From Firmicutes bacterium HGW-Firmicutes-7 (GTDB lineage: Bacteria > Bacillota > Clostridia > Lachnospirales > Vallitaleaceae), in contig PGZO01000004.1 of assembly GCA_002841375.1 (NCBI GenBank), positions 62,001 through 126,000 on the forward strand: a stretch of 64,000 nucleotides of DNA, given 5' to 3'. Every line of letters starts with the position of its first letter. Within the stretch, counting starts at the first letter, position 1. The notes below the pieces were generated by a model. That model searched no databases. It saw only the letters and a list, made by a program, of their open reading frames with translations, and was not told the DNA's origin. The position numbers were made by a program, and so were the translations under genes. Shown here piece after piece: positions 7,719-16,579 of the stretch.

Positions 7719-8678
7719 TTGAAAAAGTTAATAACATTATTGTTAGCATTAGTTTTAGTTTTAGGAACAACTGTTGGTTGTGGTAAGAAAGAAGAAACAC
7801 CTAATACTGAGGTACCTAATGACGGAGCTAAAAAAGTTGAAATTGGTGTTTCAATCGCAAACTTTGACGACACATTCTTAACAAACGTTATGGATGGTAT
7901 GAAAGCTATTGCGGCAGAAAATCCAAACATTAACCTTGAATTTGTAGATGCTAAAGAAGATATGGGTAAACAAATGGATCAAGTTGAAAACTTTGCAATT
8001 CAACAAAAAGATGCTATTATAGTAGTTCCAGTTGATACATCAGCGGCAGGTCCACTTACATCAGCAGCTGTAGATGCAGGAATCCCAATTGTTTATGTTA
8101 ACAGAAATCCAGGAAACCTTCCACAAGGTGCTTACTATGTAGGTTCTGATTCAATCGTTGCGGGAAGATTACAAATGGAATTTTTAGCTGAAAAGCTTGG
8201 TGGTGAAGGAAACTATGCTATCCTTATGGGTAAATTAGATAACGAAGCTTCATTACAAAGAACTGCAGGAAACAAAGAAATTAACGAACAATTCCCAGGA
8301 ATTAAACTTCTAGATGAACAAACAGGCCAATGGCAAAGAACAGAAGGTATGAGAATTACTGAAGACTGGGTAAATAAATTTGGCGATGACTTAAATGCAA
8401 TCCTTGCTAACAATGATGATATGGGACTTGGTGCTATTCAAGCATTAAAAGATTCTGGTAGAACAGATGTAATCGTTCTTGGTGTAGATGCAACTGCTGA
8501 TGCTGTTGCAGCTGTAGAAGCAGGAGATATGGCAGCAACTGTTTTCCAAAATGCTAAAGGTCAAGGCGGCGGCGCTATTGATGCAGCTTTCAAAGCAGCT
8601 ACTGGCGTAGCAGTGGATCAAGAAGTATGGATACCTTATGAACTAATTACACCAGAAAATATTGGTGACTATAAATAA
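7719..8678 (+). CDS. Sugar ABC transporter substrate-binding lipoprotein (probably inositol)
   Basis: This is a periplasmic-binding-protein type I lipoprotein of the ribose/inositol group (peripla_BP_4 type). Residues 1-21 form a lipoprotein signal ending in TTVGC, with Cys21 lipidated. The mature protein opens KKVEIGVSIANFDDTFLTNV, with the ligand-site segment VPVDTSAAGPLTSAAVDAGIP, and NDDMGLGAIQALKD later. The start is TTG 7719, with AGGAGGG 7 to 8 bases upstream, and no better start exists. Substrate is inferred: the next genes are its ATPase and permease, followed by a LacI regulator and iolDEG. A hairpin terminator after it probably gives this protein a higher level than the membrane parts. 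Confidence 0.85.
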   Translation: MKKLITLLLALVLVLGTTVGCGKKEETPNTEVPNDGAKKVEIGVSIANFDDTFLTNVMDGMKAIAAENPNINLEFVDAKEDMGKQMDQVENFAIQQKDAIIVVPVDTSAAGPLTSAAVDAGIPIVYVNRNPGNLPQGAYYVGSDSIVAGRLQMEFLAEKLGGEGNYAILMGKLDNEASLQRTAGNKEINEQFPGIKLLDEQTGQWQRTEGMRITEDWVNKFGDDLNAILANNDDMGLGAIQALKDSGRTDVIVLGVDATADAVAAVEAGDMAATVFQNAKGQGGGAIDAAFKAATGVAVDQEVWIPYELITPENIGDYK

Positions 8679-8701
8679 AAATTAAAACAACTACATGTTT
8701 T

Positions 8702-8746
8702 AAGGAAGAAGTGAATGTCTCCACGCAAGGAGCTTCTTCCTTTTTT
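8702..8746 (+). terminator. Partial terminator between binding protein and ATPase genes
   Basis: AAGGAAGAAG at 8702-8711 pairs with CTTCTTCCTT at 8733-8742, followed by a run of T through 8746. Such hairpins inside ABC operons usually reduce readthrough so that the binding protein is made in excess. No second promoter is obvious before the ATPase gene. Confidence 0.8.
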
Positions 8747-8806
8747 AATGTAAAAACACAATGATCTACGAACAAATGTAACAACTAATGTATGGAGGTG
8801 TAACAC

Positions 8807-10309
8807 TTGAGTGATATTATCTTAGAAATGAAAGAGATAAATAAAGAGTTCCCAGGAGTTAAAGCATTAGATAATGTTAAGCTGGACTTGCGTCGAGGAA
8901 GGGTACACTCCTTAATGGGCGAGAATGGTGCTGGAAAATCAACCTTAATGAAGTGTTTGATTGGCATTCATCAACCAACAAGCGGCAGAATTATCTACAA
9001 AGGTGAAGAAGTTCAAATTCCACATACGCAAGTAGCATTAAATATGGGAATATCAATGATTCATCAAGAATTAAGTCCAGTATTACATAGAACGATTATG
9101 GAAAACATATGGCTTGGAAGAGAGCCTCTAAAGGGTCCATTAAAGCTTGTGGATCATGGAGAAATGTATAGAAGGACGAAAGAATTATTAGCTGATCTTG
9201 AATTAAATATCGATCCAAAAGAAAAGATGATTAACTTAACGGTCGCAAAAATCCAAATGGTTGAAATTGCAAAAGCAGTATCTTATAATTCAGAAATAGT
9301 AATTATGGATGAACCAACTTCTGCATTAACAGATAAGGAAGTTGATCACCTTTTTAGAATCATTAGAAGATTAAAAGAAAAAGGCACAGCTATTGTATAT
9401 ATTTCTCATAAAATGGATGAGATTTTCGAAATTTCTGATGACATTACAATTTTTAGAGATGGCAAATATATTGCAACTAAAGAAGCGCAAGATATTACTT
9501 CCAGCGAATTAATCACAATGATGGTAGGTAGAGAATTAAATGAGATGTTTCCTAAGGTAGATTGTTTGATTGGGGATGTTAAAATAAGTGTTCGTAATTT
9601 GTCTTCTTTTAAGGCATTTAATGATGTTAGCTTCGATGTTAGGAAAGGTGAGATATTAGGTATAGCTGGTCTTGTTGGAGCTGGAAGAACTGAAATCATT
9701 GAAACGATTTTTGGGATGAGAACGAAAACAGCGGGAAGTATTTTTATAGATGGAAAAGAAGTAAAAATAAACTCACCTCAAGATGCTATTGATAATAAGA
9801 TTGCATTATTAACAGAAGATAGAAGGGCAACTGGAATATTCCCTACGCTTAGTGTTAGAGATAATACGATTATGGCACATACAAAATCTTATATTAATAT
9901 GTTTGGGTTATTAGATTATAAACGAATTGAAAAAGATTGTTTAGAGTATAAAGATAAAATAAGAATTAAGACACCGGGACTAGATCAAAGAATTTCCAAT
10001 TTAAGTGGTGGAAATCAACAAAAAGTATTAGTGGCAAGGTGGTTATTAACTCAACCTGAGATTCTGATTTTAGATGAACCAACTCGTGGTATTGATGTTG
10101 GTGCTAAAGCTGAGATTCACAGTATAATAACTGATTTAGCAGGCCAAGGAAAAACAATTATAATGGTATCTTCTGAATTGCCAGAGATATTAGGAATGTG
10201 CGATAGAATTGTCGTTGTACATGATGGAAGAGTAACTGGTATTTTAGACAGAAAAGATGCAAATCAAGAAATTACAATGAAATATGCTACCAATACAATG
10301 GAGCAATAG
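8807..10309 (+). CDS. Sugar ABC transporter ATP-binding protein, RbsA/MglA type
   Basis: This is a tandem ATPase of the ribose/galactose/inositol importer class, 500 residues with two nucleotide-binding domains. The first has Walker A GENGAGKST near residue 40, then Walker B IVIMDEPTSAL. The second half starts near 260 with a degenerate Walker A (GLVGAGRTE, Arg in place of the usual Lys), a signature LSGGNQQK near 406 and ILDEPTRGIDVGA. A degenerate second Walker A is usual in this subfamily. The start is TTG 8807 with GGAGGTG upstream. It works with the binding protein and permease on either side. Confidence 0.92.
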   Translation: MSDIILEMKEINKEFPGVKALDNVKLDLRRGRVHSLMGENGAGKSTLMKCLIGIHQPTSGRIIYKGEEVQIPHTQVALNMGISMIHQELSPVLHRTIMENIWLGREPLKGPLKLVDHGEMYRRTKELLADLELNIDPKEKMINLTVAKIQMVEIAKAVSYNSEIVIMDEPTSALTDKEVDHLFRIIRRLKEKGTAIVYISHKMDEIFEISDDITIFRDGKYIATKEAQDITSSELITMMVGRELNEMFPKVDCLIGDVKISVRNLSSFKAFNDVSFDVRKGEILGIAGLVGAGRTEIIETIFGMRTKTAGSIFIDGKEVKINSPQDAIDNKIALLTEDRRATGIFPTLSVRDNTIMAHTKSYINMFGLLDYKRIEKDCLEYKDKIRIKTPGLDQRISNLSGGNQQKVLVARWLLTQPEILILDEPTRGIDVGAKAEIHSIITDLAGQGKTIIMVSSELPEILGMCDRIVVVHDGRVTGILDRKDANQEITMKYATNTMEQ

Positions 10310-10327
10310 ATTGGAAGGAGATTCATA

Positions 10328-11308
10328 ATGAATAGAGAAGTAGCTAAGAAAATCATTAGTAAATACGGTATTTACTTTGTATTGCTCTTTATGGTAATAG
10401 CAATGAGTATTTTTTCAGATGTGTTTTTAACTGGAAGGAACTTAATTAGTGTTATCCGTCAAGTTTCTGTTATTGGTTTATTGTCACTAGGAGTTACACT
10501 TGTTATTATTTCAAAGGGTATTGACCTCTCATCTGGATCAGTTCTTGCTTTTTCAGCGGTTATGGCAGCAAGTTTTGGACAGTTGATAACATTTGCAGAC
10601 AAAATGTATCCAGGCATTGGAGAATTACCTGTAATTGTTCCTTTGCTTGTAGCACTTGCAGTTGGTACATTATGTGGTATAATTAATGGAGCATTGATTG
10701 CTAAAACAGGTATCCCAGCGTTTATCGCAACGCTTGGTATGTATACAGCTGCAAGAGGTGCAGCATTACTTTACACAGATGGTCGTCCGGTAAGTAATCT
10801 TACAGATAGCTACAAATGGTTTGGTCAAGGTTATGTAGGATTCATCCCTGTACCAGTATTGATCTATATATTAATGGCTGTAATTACATGGGTTTTATTA
10901 AATCATACACGATTTGGTAAGAACGTATATGCAATTGGCGGTAATATTCACGCGGCAGAAGTATCTGGTATTAATGTACATAGGAACTTAATTAAAATTT
11001 ATGCGTATGCAGGGTTATTATCAGGTCTTGCAGGATTAGTAATGTCAGCTCGTGTAGATACAGGTCAACCGGGTATGGGTATGGGTTACGAACTTGATGC
11101 GATTGCAGCAACAACAATTGGTGGTACTAGTCACGCAGGCGGTATCGGAACAATTGGTGGAGCCGTTGTTGGCTTGTTAATACTTGGCGTACTTAATAAT
11201 GGACTTAACTTATTAGGCGTATCTGCTTATTGGCAACAAATCATCAAAGGTGTAATTATTGTTGGTGCAGTTGTTATTGATATGAGAAGAAACAGAGTTA
11301 AAAAATAA
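10328..11308 (+). CDS. Sugar ABC transporter permease, RbsC type
   Basis: This is the membrane permease of the importer, 326 residues with about eight to ten hydrophobic segments. Family hallmarks include GVTLVIISKGIDLSSGSVLAFSAV near residues 58-81, KTGIPAFIATLGMYTAARG, and the cytoplasmic loop AIGGNIHAAEVSGINVHR, which contacts the ATPase. The start follows GGAAGGAG by 8 bases, and the gene lies 18 bases after the ATPase. Inositol is the likely substrate from the iolDEG neighbours, but ribose or another polyol cannot be excluded from sequence alone. Confidence 0.9.
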   Translation: MNREVAKKIISKYGIYFVLLFMVIAMSIFSDVFLTGRNLISVIRQVSVIGLLSLGVTLVIISKGIDLSSGSVLAFSAVMAASFGQLITFADKMYPGIGELPVIVPLLVALAVGTLCGIINGALIAKTGIPAFIATLGMYTAARGAALLYTDGRPVSNLTDSYKWFGQGYVGFIPVPVLIYILMAVITWVLLNHTRFGKNVYAIGGNIHAAEVSGINVHRNLIKIYAYAGLLSGLAGLVMSARVDTGQPGMGMGYELDAIAATTIGGTSHAGGIGTIGGAVVGLLILGVLNNGLNLLGVSAYWQQIIKGVIIVGAVVIDMRRNRVKK

Positions 11309-11325
11309 GGTTTTGTTTCATTGAC
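11308..11325 (+). repeat. Short intergenic repeat, copy 3 (core only)
   Basis: AGGTTTTGTTTCATTGAC matches the cores of the copies at 1514 and 4264 at 16 or 17 of 18 positions. It begins at the permease stop codon and precedes the LacI-family gene. TTGTTTC here is complementary to GAAACAA just ahead of the lacI-type ribosome site near 11360, so it could pair over the leader. Confidence 0.4.
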
Positions 11326-11379
11326 TTGTGCTTTTGATAGATATAAACTTTGTAGTGCTGCGAAACAAGGAGAAAAATT

Positions 11380-12393
11380 ATGAAGGTCACAATAACAGAT
11401 ATAGCTAAAATTGCTAATGTTTCTGTAGCGACAGTCTCAAGGGTTATTAATAATAAGAGCAAAGGTGTCAGCGAACAAACGAGAACACGCTTATTAAAAT
11501 TAATTGAAGAATATAATTTTGAACCAAATGCAGTCGCTAGAGGTCTAGTTACGAAAAAATCTAAAATAATCGGTTTATTGATACAAGATATTGCGAATCC
11601 ATTTTATCCCAGGTTAGCAAAAGGGGTTGAAGAAGAAGCGAATTTAAGAGGCTATAATATTATACTATGTGATGGAAATAACTCAGAAGAGAAGGAAGTC
11701 AACTATTTAGACTTTTTAAATAAACACTATGTCGCAGGTATTATTTACAATAATTTTAACAATATTGGAGATAAGATCTTAAACATCATAGTGAATAATT
11801 CTATCCCTTTGGTATTTATTGACTCGAAGATCGATATTCCAGGTATTAGATGTGTATATGTGGAAAATGAGAAAGCAATATATGAATTGGTAAGTTATTT
11901 AATTTCTATAGGACACAGAAAAATTGGTTTTATTACAGGCCCAATGGATAGTTACTCTACGAATGAACGTTTTAAAGGTTACATAAAAGTTTTAGAAGAT
12001 AATCAAATTCCAATTGACTATGATTTAATTGTTGAAGGGGATTATACTATTCCAAAAGGTTATGAAACAATGGGCATCTTACTTGATAGAAAAACAGAGA
12101 TGACAGTTGTTGTATGTTGTAATGATTTAATGGCGATTGGTGCTATGGAAATGCTTGAAGAAAGAAATATAAAAGTTCCTGATGAAATGTCAATAGTAGG
12201 ATTTGATAATATTGATATGTCTCGTATAGTTCGACCAAAATTGACGACCGTTTCCCAACCAAGTTATGAAATGGGTCGTGCTGCGGCAAAAATGCTTATT
12301 AATATTATTGAGAATAAGTCAAAAAAGAACGATGCAAGTGTTGTTTTTTTACCTGAGCTTGTTATTAGAGATTCAGTTAAGAAGTTAAATTAA
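11380..12393 (+). CDS. LacI-family transcriptional regulator of the inositol genes
   Basis: This is a repressor of the LacI/GalR family, 337 residues. The N-terminal helix-turn-helix reads ITDIAKIANVSVATVSRVIN, followed by the hinge helix region NAVARGLVTKKSK and a sugar-binding periplasmic-like domain (GLLIQDIANPFYPRLAKGVE and so on). It sits between the transporter and iolD. Three near-identical operators (7431, 7558, 12448) flank this block, so it probably regulates both transcription units. The ligand is presumably inositol or a pathway intermediate, but this is inferred. This differs from the Bacillus arrangement, where the DeoR-type IolR is used. Confidence 0.88.
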   Translation: MKVTITDIAKIANVSVATVSRVINNKSKGVSEQTRTRLLKLIEEYNFEPNAVARGLVTKKSKIIGLLIQDIANPFYPRLAKGVEEEANLRGYNIILCDGNNSEEKEVNYLDFLNKHYVAGIIYNNFNNIGDKILNIIVNNSIPLVFIDSKIDIPGIRCVYVENEKAIYELVSYLISIGHRKIGFITGPMDSYSTNERFKGYIKVLEDNQIPIDYDLIVEGDYTIPKGYETMGILLDRKTEMTVVVCCNDLMAIGAMEMLEERNIKVPDEMSIVGFDNIDMSRIVRPKLTTVSQPSYEMGRAAAKMLINIIENKSKKNDASVVFLPELVIRDSVKKLN

Positions 12394-12394
12394 A

Positions 12395-12440
12395 ATAGAG
12401 GGCAGCGTACCCTCTATGGGTATTCATGCTTTTTTATTTT
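12395..12440 (+). terminator. Probable terminator after the LacI-family gene
   Basis: ATAGAGGG at 12395-12402 pairs with CCCTCTAT at 12410-12417 around a 7-base loop, and two T-runs follow at 12430-12440. The gap between stem and T-run makes it a weak example. Confidence 0.5.
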
Positions 12441-12447
12441 TAATCGA

Positions 12448-12460
12448 GAGTAAACGTTTT
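12448..12460. promoter_or_regulatory. LacI-type operator, site 3, upstream of iolD
   Basis: GAGTAAACGTTTT is the reverse complement of AAAACGTTTACTC, almost the same as sites 1 and 2. It lies 83 bases before iolD. A looser relative, CGGTTTAAACG, is at 12490-12500. This places iolDEG under the same regulator as the transporter. Confidence 0.55.
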
Positions 12461-12542
12461 AGTTGAATTGGAGAATACTTCAATAAGAACGGTTTAAACG
12501 ATTAGAACAGCGATAGATGATGATATTGAGGAGGACTAAAAA

Positions 12543-14474
12543 ATGGAAACAGTACGTTTAACAATGGCGCAAGCCTTAGTTAAATTTCTAGATCAACAAT
12601 ATGTAGAATTTGATGGTGTAGAGCAAAAGTTTGTTAAGGGTGTTTTGACAATATTTGGTCATGGAAACGTATTAGGTATGGGTCAAGCGCTTGAAGAAGA
12701 TGCTGGCGATTTAGTGATGTACCAAGGACGTAATGAACAAGGCATGGCTCATATTGCAACAGGATTTGCTAAGCAAAGTCATAGAAAACAGATTTTAGCA
12801 TGTTCTTCATCGGTAGGACCAGGTGCAGCGAATATGGTAACAGCAGCAGCGACTGCAACAGCCAATAGAATACCTGTATTATTTCTACCTGGCGATGTAT
12901 ATGCGTCACGTCAACCAGACCCAGTATTGCAACAAATTGAGCAATTTAACAGTTTAAGCATATCAACGAATGATGCTTTTAAGGCAGTTAGTAAATACTG
13001 GGATAGAGTACAACGTCCAGAACAACTTATGACAGCAATGATTCATGCAATGCGCGTATTAACAGATCCAGCTGATACAGGCGCAGTTACGATTGCATTA
13101 CCGCAGGATGTTCAAGGAGAAGCCTACGATTATCCAGTAAGTTTCTTTAAGAAACGAGTACATAGAATAGAAAGAAGACCCGCTACGACGGAAATGATTA
13201 AGGATGCTGTAAAAGCGATTAAAAACAAGAAAAAACCAATCCTTATTTGTGGCGGAGGGGTTCGTTACTCAGAAGCACAAGAAGCATTTAAAGCTTTTGC
13301 AGAGAAATTCAATATTCCATTTGGTGAAACTCAAGCTGGGAAGAGCGCTGTGGTATTTGACCATGAACTCAACCTAGGTGGCATTGGAACAACTGGGAAT
13401 TTATCCGCGAATATCATTGCTCAAGAAGCAGATCTTGTAATCGGAGTAGGAACAAGATATACAGACTTTACAACGGCTTCAAAGTGGATTTTCCAAAACC
13501 CAGATGTAGAATTTGTTAACATCAATGTAGCTTCGTTTGATGCTTATAAAATGGATGCTACTCAAGTTGTAGCAGATGCAAAGTGTGCACTTGAAGCGCT
13601 ATCAGAAGCGCTTGAAATAGAACAGTACCGTTCAGGTTATACTAATGAAATTAAGGAAGCCAAGGACGCATGGGCAACAGAACTTAATAGGTTATTTAAT
13701 ATTAAAATGACAGATAATTTTGTGCCTGAAGTAGCAGGTGATCTTGACGATAAGCTACCTGAATATATTGAAGTACTTGGTTCAAATATGACACAAACTA
13801 GAGTTTTAGGTATTTTAGATGAATATTTGGAGGATAATGCCATTATAGTTGGCGCTGCTGGTAGCTTGCCAGGAGATTTACAACGTGTCTGGTGTCCAAA
13901 GGTTCCAAATACGTATCATTTAGAATATGGTTATTCTTGTATGGGATATGAAATTAGTGCATCCGTAGGGGCAAAGATGGCAAAGCCAGAGCAACCCGTT
14001 TACACAATGATTGGTGATGGTTCTTATATCATGCTTCACTCAGAGCTAATAACTGCAATCCAAGAAGGTATTAAGATTAATGTCCTTCTGTTTGATAATA
14101 ATGAATTTGGATGTATTAACAATCTCCAAATGGATCAAGGAATGGGATCTTATGGAACTGAAATGCGTTTCAGGAACCCTAAAACAGGATTATTAGATGG
14201 GCCTTTAGTACCCATTGATTTTGCAATGAACGCCACAGCATATGGCTGTAAAACTTATACAGTAAAAACTGAAGAAGAACTTATTCAGGCGTTAGAAGAT
14301 GCTAAGAAACAAACCGTATCAACCCTAATTGATATTAAAGTTTTACCTAAAACTATGACAAATGGATACAAAGGTTGGTGGCGAGTAGGGAATGCAGAAG
14401 TAGCAAAGAATGAAAAGATTTTAGCAGCAACAAAAGATTTAAAAGAACACATTAAACAAGCACGTCAATATTAA
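12543..14474 (+). CDS. iolD: 3D-(3,5/4)-trihydroxycyclohexane-1,2-dione hydrolase IolD
   Basis: This is a thiamine-diphosphate enzyme that opens the ring of the inositol-derived dione to give 5-deoxy-D-glucuronate. At 643 residues it matches IolD. The N-terminal PYR domain has the catalytic glutamate in [17 protein letters not shown], which is IolD-like. The C-terminal PP domain has the ThDP motif [18 protein letters not shown] near residues 483-500 with a downstream NN ([14 protein letters not shown]). GAGGAGG precedes ATG 12543. It is followed by iolE after 22 bases. Other ThDP enzymes such as acetolactate synthase are excluded by the long N-terminal IolD-specific segment. Confidence 0.95.
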   Translation: METVRLTMAQALVKFLDQQYVEFDGVEQKFVKGVLTIFGHGNVLGMGQALEEDAGDLVMYQGRNEQGMAHIATGFAKQSHRKQILACSSSVGPGAANMVTAAATATANRIPVLFLPGDVYASRQPDPVLQQIEQFNSLSISTNDAFKAVSKYWDRVQRPEQLMTAMIHAMRVLTDPADTGAVTIALPQDVQGEAYDYPVSFFKKRVHRIERRPATTEMIKDAVKAIKNKKKPILICGGGVRYSEAQEAFKAFAEKFNIPFGETQAGKSAVVFDHELNLGGIGTTGNLSANIIAQEADLVIGVGTRYTDFTTASKWIFQNPDVEFVNINVASFDAYKMDATQVVADAKCALEALSEALEIEQYRSGYTNEIKEAKDAWATELNRLFNIKMTDNFVPEVAGDLDDKLPEYIEVLGSNMTQTRVLGILDEYLEDNAIIVGAAGSLPGDLQRVWCPKVPNTYHLEYGYSCMGYEISASVGAKMAKPEQPVYTMIGDGSYIMLHSELITAIQEGIKINVLLFDNNEFGCINNLQMDQGMGSYGTEMRFRNPKTGLLDGPLVPIDFAMNATAYGCKTYTVKTEEELIQALEDAKKQTVSTLIDIKVLPKTMTNGYKGWWRVGNAEVAKNEKILAATKDLKEHIKQARQY

Positions 14475-14496
14475 ATGATTGAAAGGAAGGAACAAT

Positions 14497-15396
14497 ATGT
14501 TAAATGCAAACAAAGTAAAACTAGGCATTGCACCAATTGCGTGGACAAATGATGACTTACCAGAGCTAGGAAAAGAGAATACATTCGAGCAGTGTATTAG
14601 TGAAATGGCTCTTGCGGGTTTCACTGGAAGTGAAGTAGGTAATAAATATCCAAAAGATCCTACAGTTTTAAAAAAAGCATTAGATCTTAGAGGCGTACAA
14701 ATTTGTAATGCATGGTTTTCAACTTTATTTACTTCTGAACCAGAAGAAGTAACGATTGCAAACTTTATCAAACACAGAGATTTCTTGTATGCAGTTGGCG
14801 CTAGAATGATTGGTTGTTCTGAGCAAGGAAATAGCATTCAAGGTACAACTAAAGCTGTATTTGATGAAAAACCAGTTTATACTGAAGAAGAATGGGTTAA
14901 AGTAACAAAAGGTATGAATAAGTTGGCAGACCTTGCAGCAGAAAAAGGCATGAAATTATCTTTCCATCATCATATGGGTACTGGCGTTCAAACACCAGAG
15001 GAAATTGATAAGTTTATGGAAATGACTGCTGATAATGTATACTTATTATTTGACTCAGGTCATTTAGCATATTCAGAAGGTAATGTAGAAGCAGCATACG
15101 CTGTGTTAGAAAAACATGCGGCTCGTACAGCTCACGTTCACTTAAAAGACATTCGTAAAGAAGTTGTAGATAAAGTTAAAGCAAATAAATTAAGTTTTCT
15201 TGAAGGTGTTAAACTAGGTGCGTTTACAGTTCCAGGAGATGGTATTATCGATTTTACACCTATCTTCTCAATTTTGGAAAAATCAAACTATGAAGGTTGG
15301 ATGGTAGTTGAAGCAGAACAAGATCCTGCTATCGCAAATCCATTTGAATATGCAGTAAAAGCAAGAGCATATATCAAGGAAAAAAGCGGACTATAA
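14497..15396 (+). CDS. iolE: Inosose dehydratase IolE
   Basis: IolE dehydrates scyllo-inosose (2-keto-myo-inositol) to the dione used by IolD. The protein is about 299 residues of the AP-endonuclease-2 TIM-barrel family, opening [19 protein letters not shown], which is a strong IolE signature. Metal-binding residues appear in [26 protein letters not shown] and HVHLKDIR, with [10 protein letters not shown] near the C-terminus. The frame is open from TTG 14479, but GGAAGG at 14483-14488 points to ATG 14497. It acts between IolG and IolD in the pathway and is encoded between them. Confidence 0.94.
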   Translation: MLNANKVKLGIAPIAWTNDDLPELGKENTFEQCISEMALAGFTGSEVGNKYPKDPTVLKKALDLRGVQICNAWFSTLFTSEPEEVTIANFIKHRDFLYAVGARMIGCSEQGNSIQGTTKAVFDEKPVYTEEEWVKVTKGMNKLADLAAEKGMKLSFHHHMGTGVQTPEEIDKFMEMTADNVYLLFDSGHLAYSEGNVEAAYAVLEKHAARTAHVHLKDIRKEVVDKVKANKLSFLEGVKLGAFTVPGDGIIDFTPIFSILEKSNYEGWMVVEAEQDPAIANPFEYAVKARAYIKEKSGL

Positions 15397-15413
15397 AACA
15401 GTCTAATTTAAAG

Positions 15414-15447
15414 CAGTAACGCCCCCACGAAGTGGGGGGGATTACTG
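15414..15447 (+). terminator. GC-rich hairpin between iolE and iolG
   Basis: CAGTAAC-GCCCCCAC and GTGGGGGG-ATTACTG form a strong stem with a GAA loop. There is no T-run after it, so it is more likely an mRNA-stabilising or processing hairpin than a true terminator. iolG starts 30 bases later. Confidence 0.5.
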
Positions 15448-15476
15448 GAAAAACTTATTAAAAAGGAGCAAGAAGC

Positions 15477-16493
15477 ATGAAAAAATATAAAGTTGGTATT
15501 ATTGGTGCAGGCAGAATAGGTCGTGTACATGGACAAAGCATTACTTATAACATTCCAAATGTAGAAGTTAAGTCAGTTTCTGACATACGATTAGAGGGTG
15601 TTAAAGAATGGGCAGATAGCTTAGGAATAGAAAATGTATATGATGATTATAATAAAATATTACAAGACCCTGAAATTGATGCAGTATTAGTGTGTTCTTC
15701 AACAGACACACACGCACAAATTTCAATTGAAGCAGCAGAAGCTGGAAAACATATTTTCTGTGAAAAACCAGTAGATTATGATCTTGGAAGAATTCACAAA
15801 GTACTTGCAGCAGTTGAAAAAGCAGGGGTTAAATTTCAAGTAGGTTTTAATAGAAGATTTGACCATAACTTTGCAAGAATAAATCAAGTAACAAAAGACG
15901 GAATTATCGGTGCGCCACATATCATTAAGATTACATCTAGAGATCCTGAGCCACCACCAGTAGCATATGTAAAAGTATCAGGTGGTATCTTCCTTGACAT
16001 GGCAATTCATGATTTTGATATGGCTAGATTCCAAGCAGGTAGTGAAGTAACTGAAGTGTATGCTGTAGGTGCAAGCTTAGTTGATCCAGAAATTGGTAAA
16101 GCAGGCGATGTTGATACGGCAATTATTACATTGAAATTTGAAAATGGTGCAATGGCAGTAATTGATAATAGTCGTAAAGCTGCATATGGATATGATCAAA
16201 GAGTAGAAGTATTTGGTTCAAAGGGTTCAATTGAGGCACATAATGATACCGAAACAAATACAGTTCTTAGAACAGAAGAAAGCGTTGTAAGTGATAAACC
16301 ACTATACTTCTTCTTGGAACGTTATATGGGTTCATTCGTTGAAGAAATGAAACAATTCTTCAAGGCAGTTGAAAATGATACTGAAACACCTGTTAAAGGT
16401 ATTGATGGACTTAATTCAGTAATTATTGGTCTTGCAGCTAAGAAATCATTAGCAGAAGGTAGACCAGTTAAAACATCAGAAATACAAGCATAA
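15477..16493 (+). CDS. iolG: Inositol 2-dehydrogenase IolG
   Basis: IolG oxidises myo-inositol to scyllo-inosose with NAD, the first step of the pathway. This is a 338-residue Gfo/Idh/MocA-family protein. The Rossmann motif is at the N-terminus (VGIIGAGRIGRVHGQS), the EKP motif near residues 95-97 (HIFCEKPVDYD), and the catalytic Asp/His segment is GIFLDMAIHDFDMARF. Some relatives act on chiro- or scyllo-inositol, so the exact isomer is uncertain. AAAAGGAG precedes the ATG. No iolB, iolC, iolJ or iolA follows: the next gene is on the opposite strand. Confidence 0.9.
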   Translation: MKKYKVGIIGAGRIGRVHGQSITYNIPNVEVKSVSDIRLEGVKEWADSLGIENVYDDYNKILQDPEIDAVLVCSSTDTHAQISIEAAEAGKHIFCEKPVDYDLGRIHKVLAAVEKAGVKFQVGFNRRFDHNFARINQVTKDGIIGAPHIIKITSRDPEPPPVAYVKVSGGIFLDMAIHDFDMARFQAGSEVTEVYAVGASLVDPEIGKAGDVDTAIITLKFENGAMAVIDNSRKAAYGYDQRVEVFGSKGSIEAHNDTETNTVLRTEESVVSDKPLYFFLERYMGSFVEEMKQFFKAVENDTETPVKGIDGLNSVIIGLAAKKSLAEGRPVKTSEIQA

Positions 16494-16509
16494 AAAATAT
16501 AATCAATTT

Positions 16510-16549
16510 AAAAGGCTATCTTGAATTTTTATTTAAGATAGCCTTTTTA
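16510..16549. terminator. Bidirectional terminator after iolG
   Basis: AAAAGGCTATCTT at 16510-16522 pairs with AAGATAGCCTTTT at 16535-16547, followed by T on the plus strand and by a U-rich stretch on the minus strand. It can end both iolG and the converging epimerase gene. Confidence 0.85.
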
Positions 16550-16579
16550 GCCTTTTGTTATAATATAATATTTTTGATG

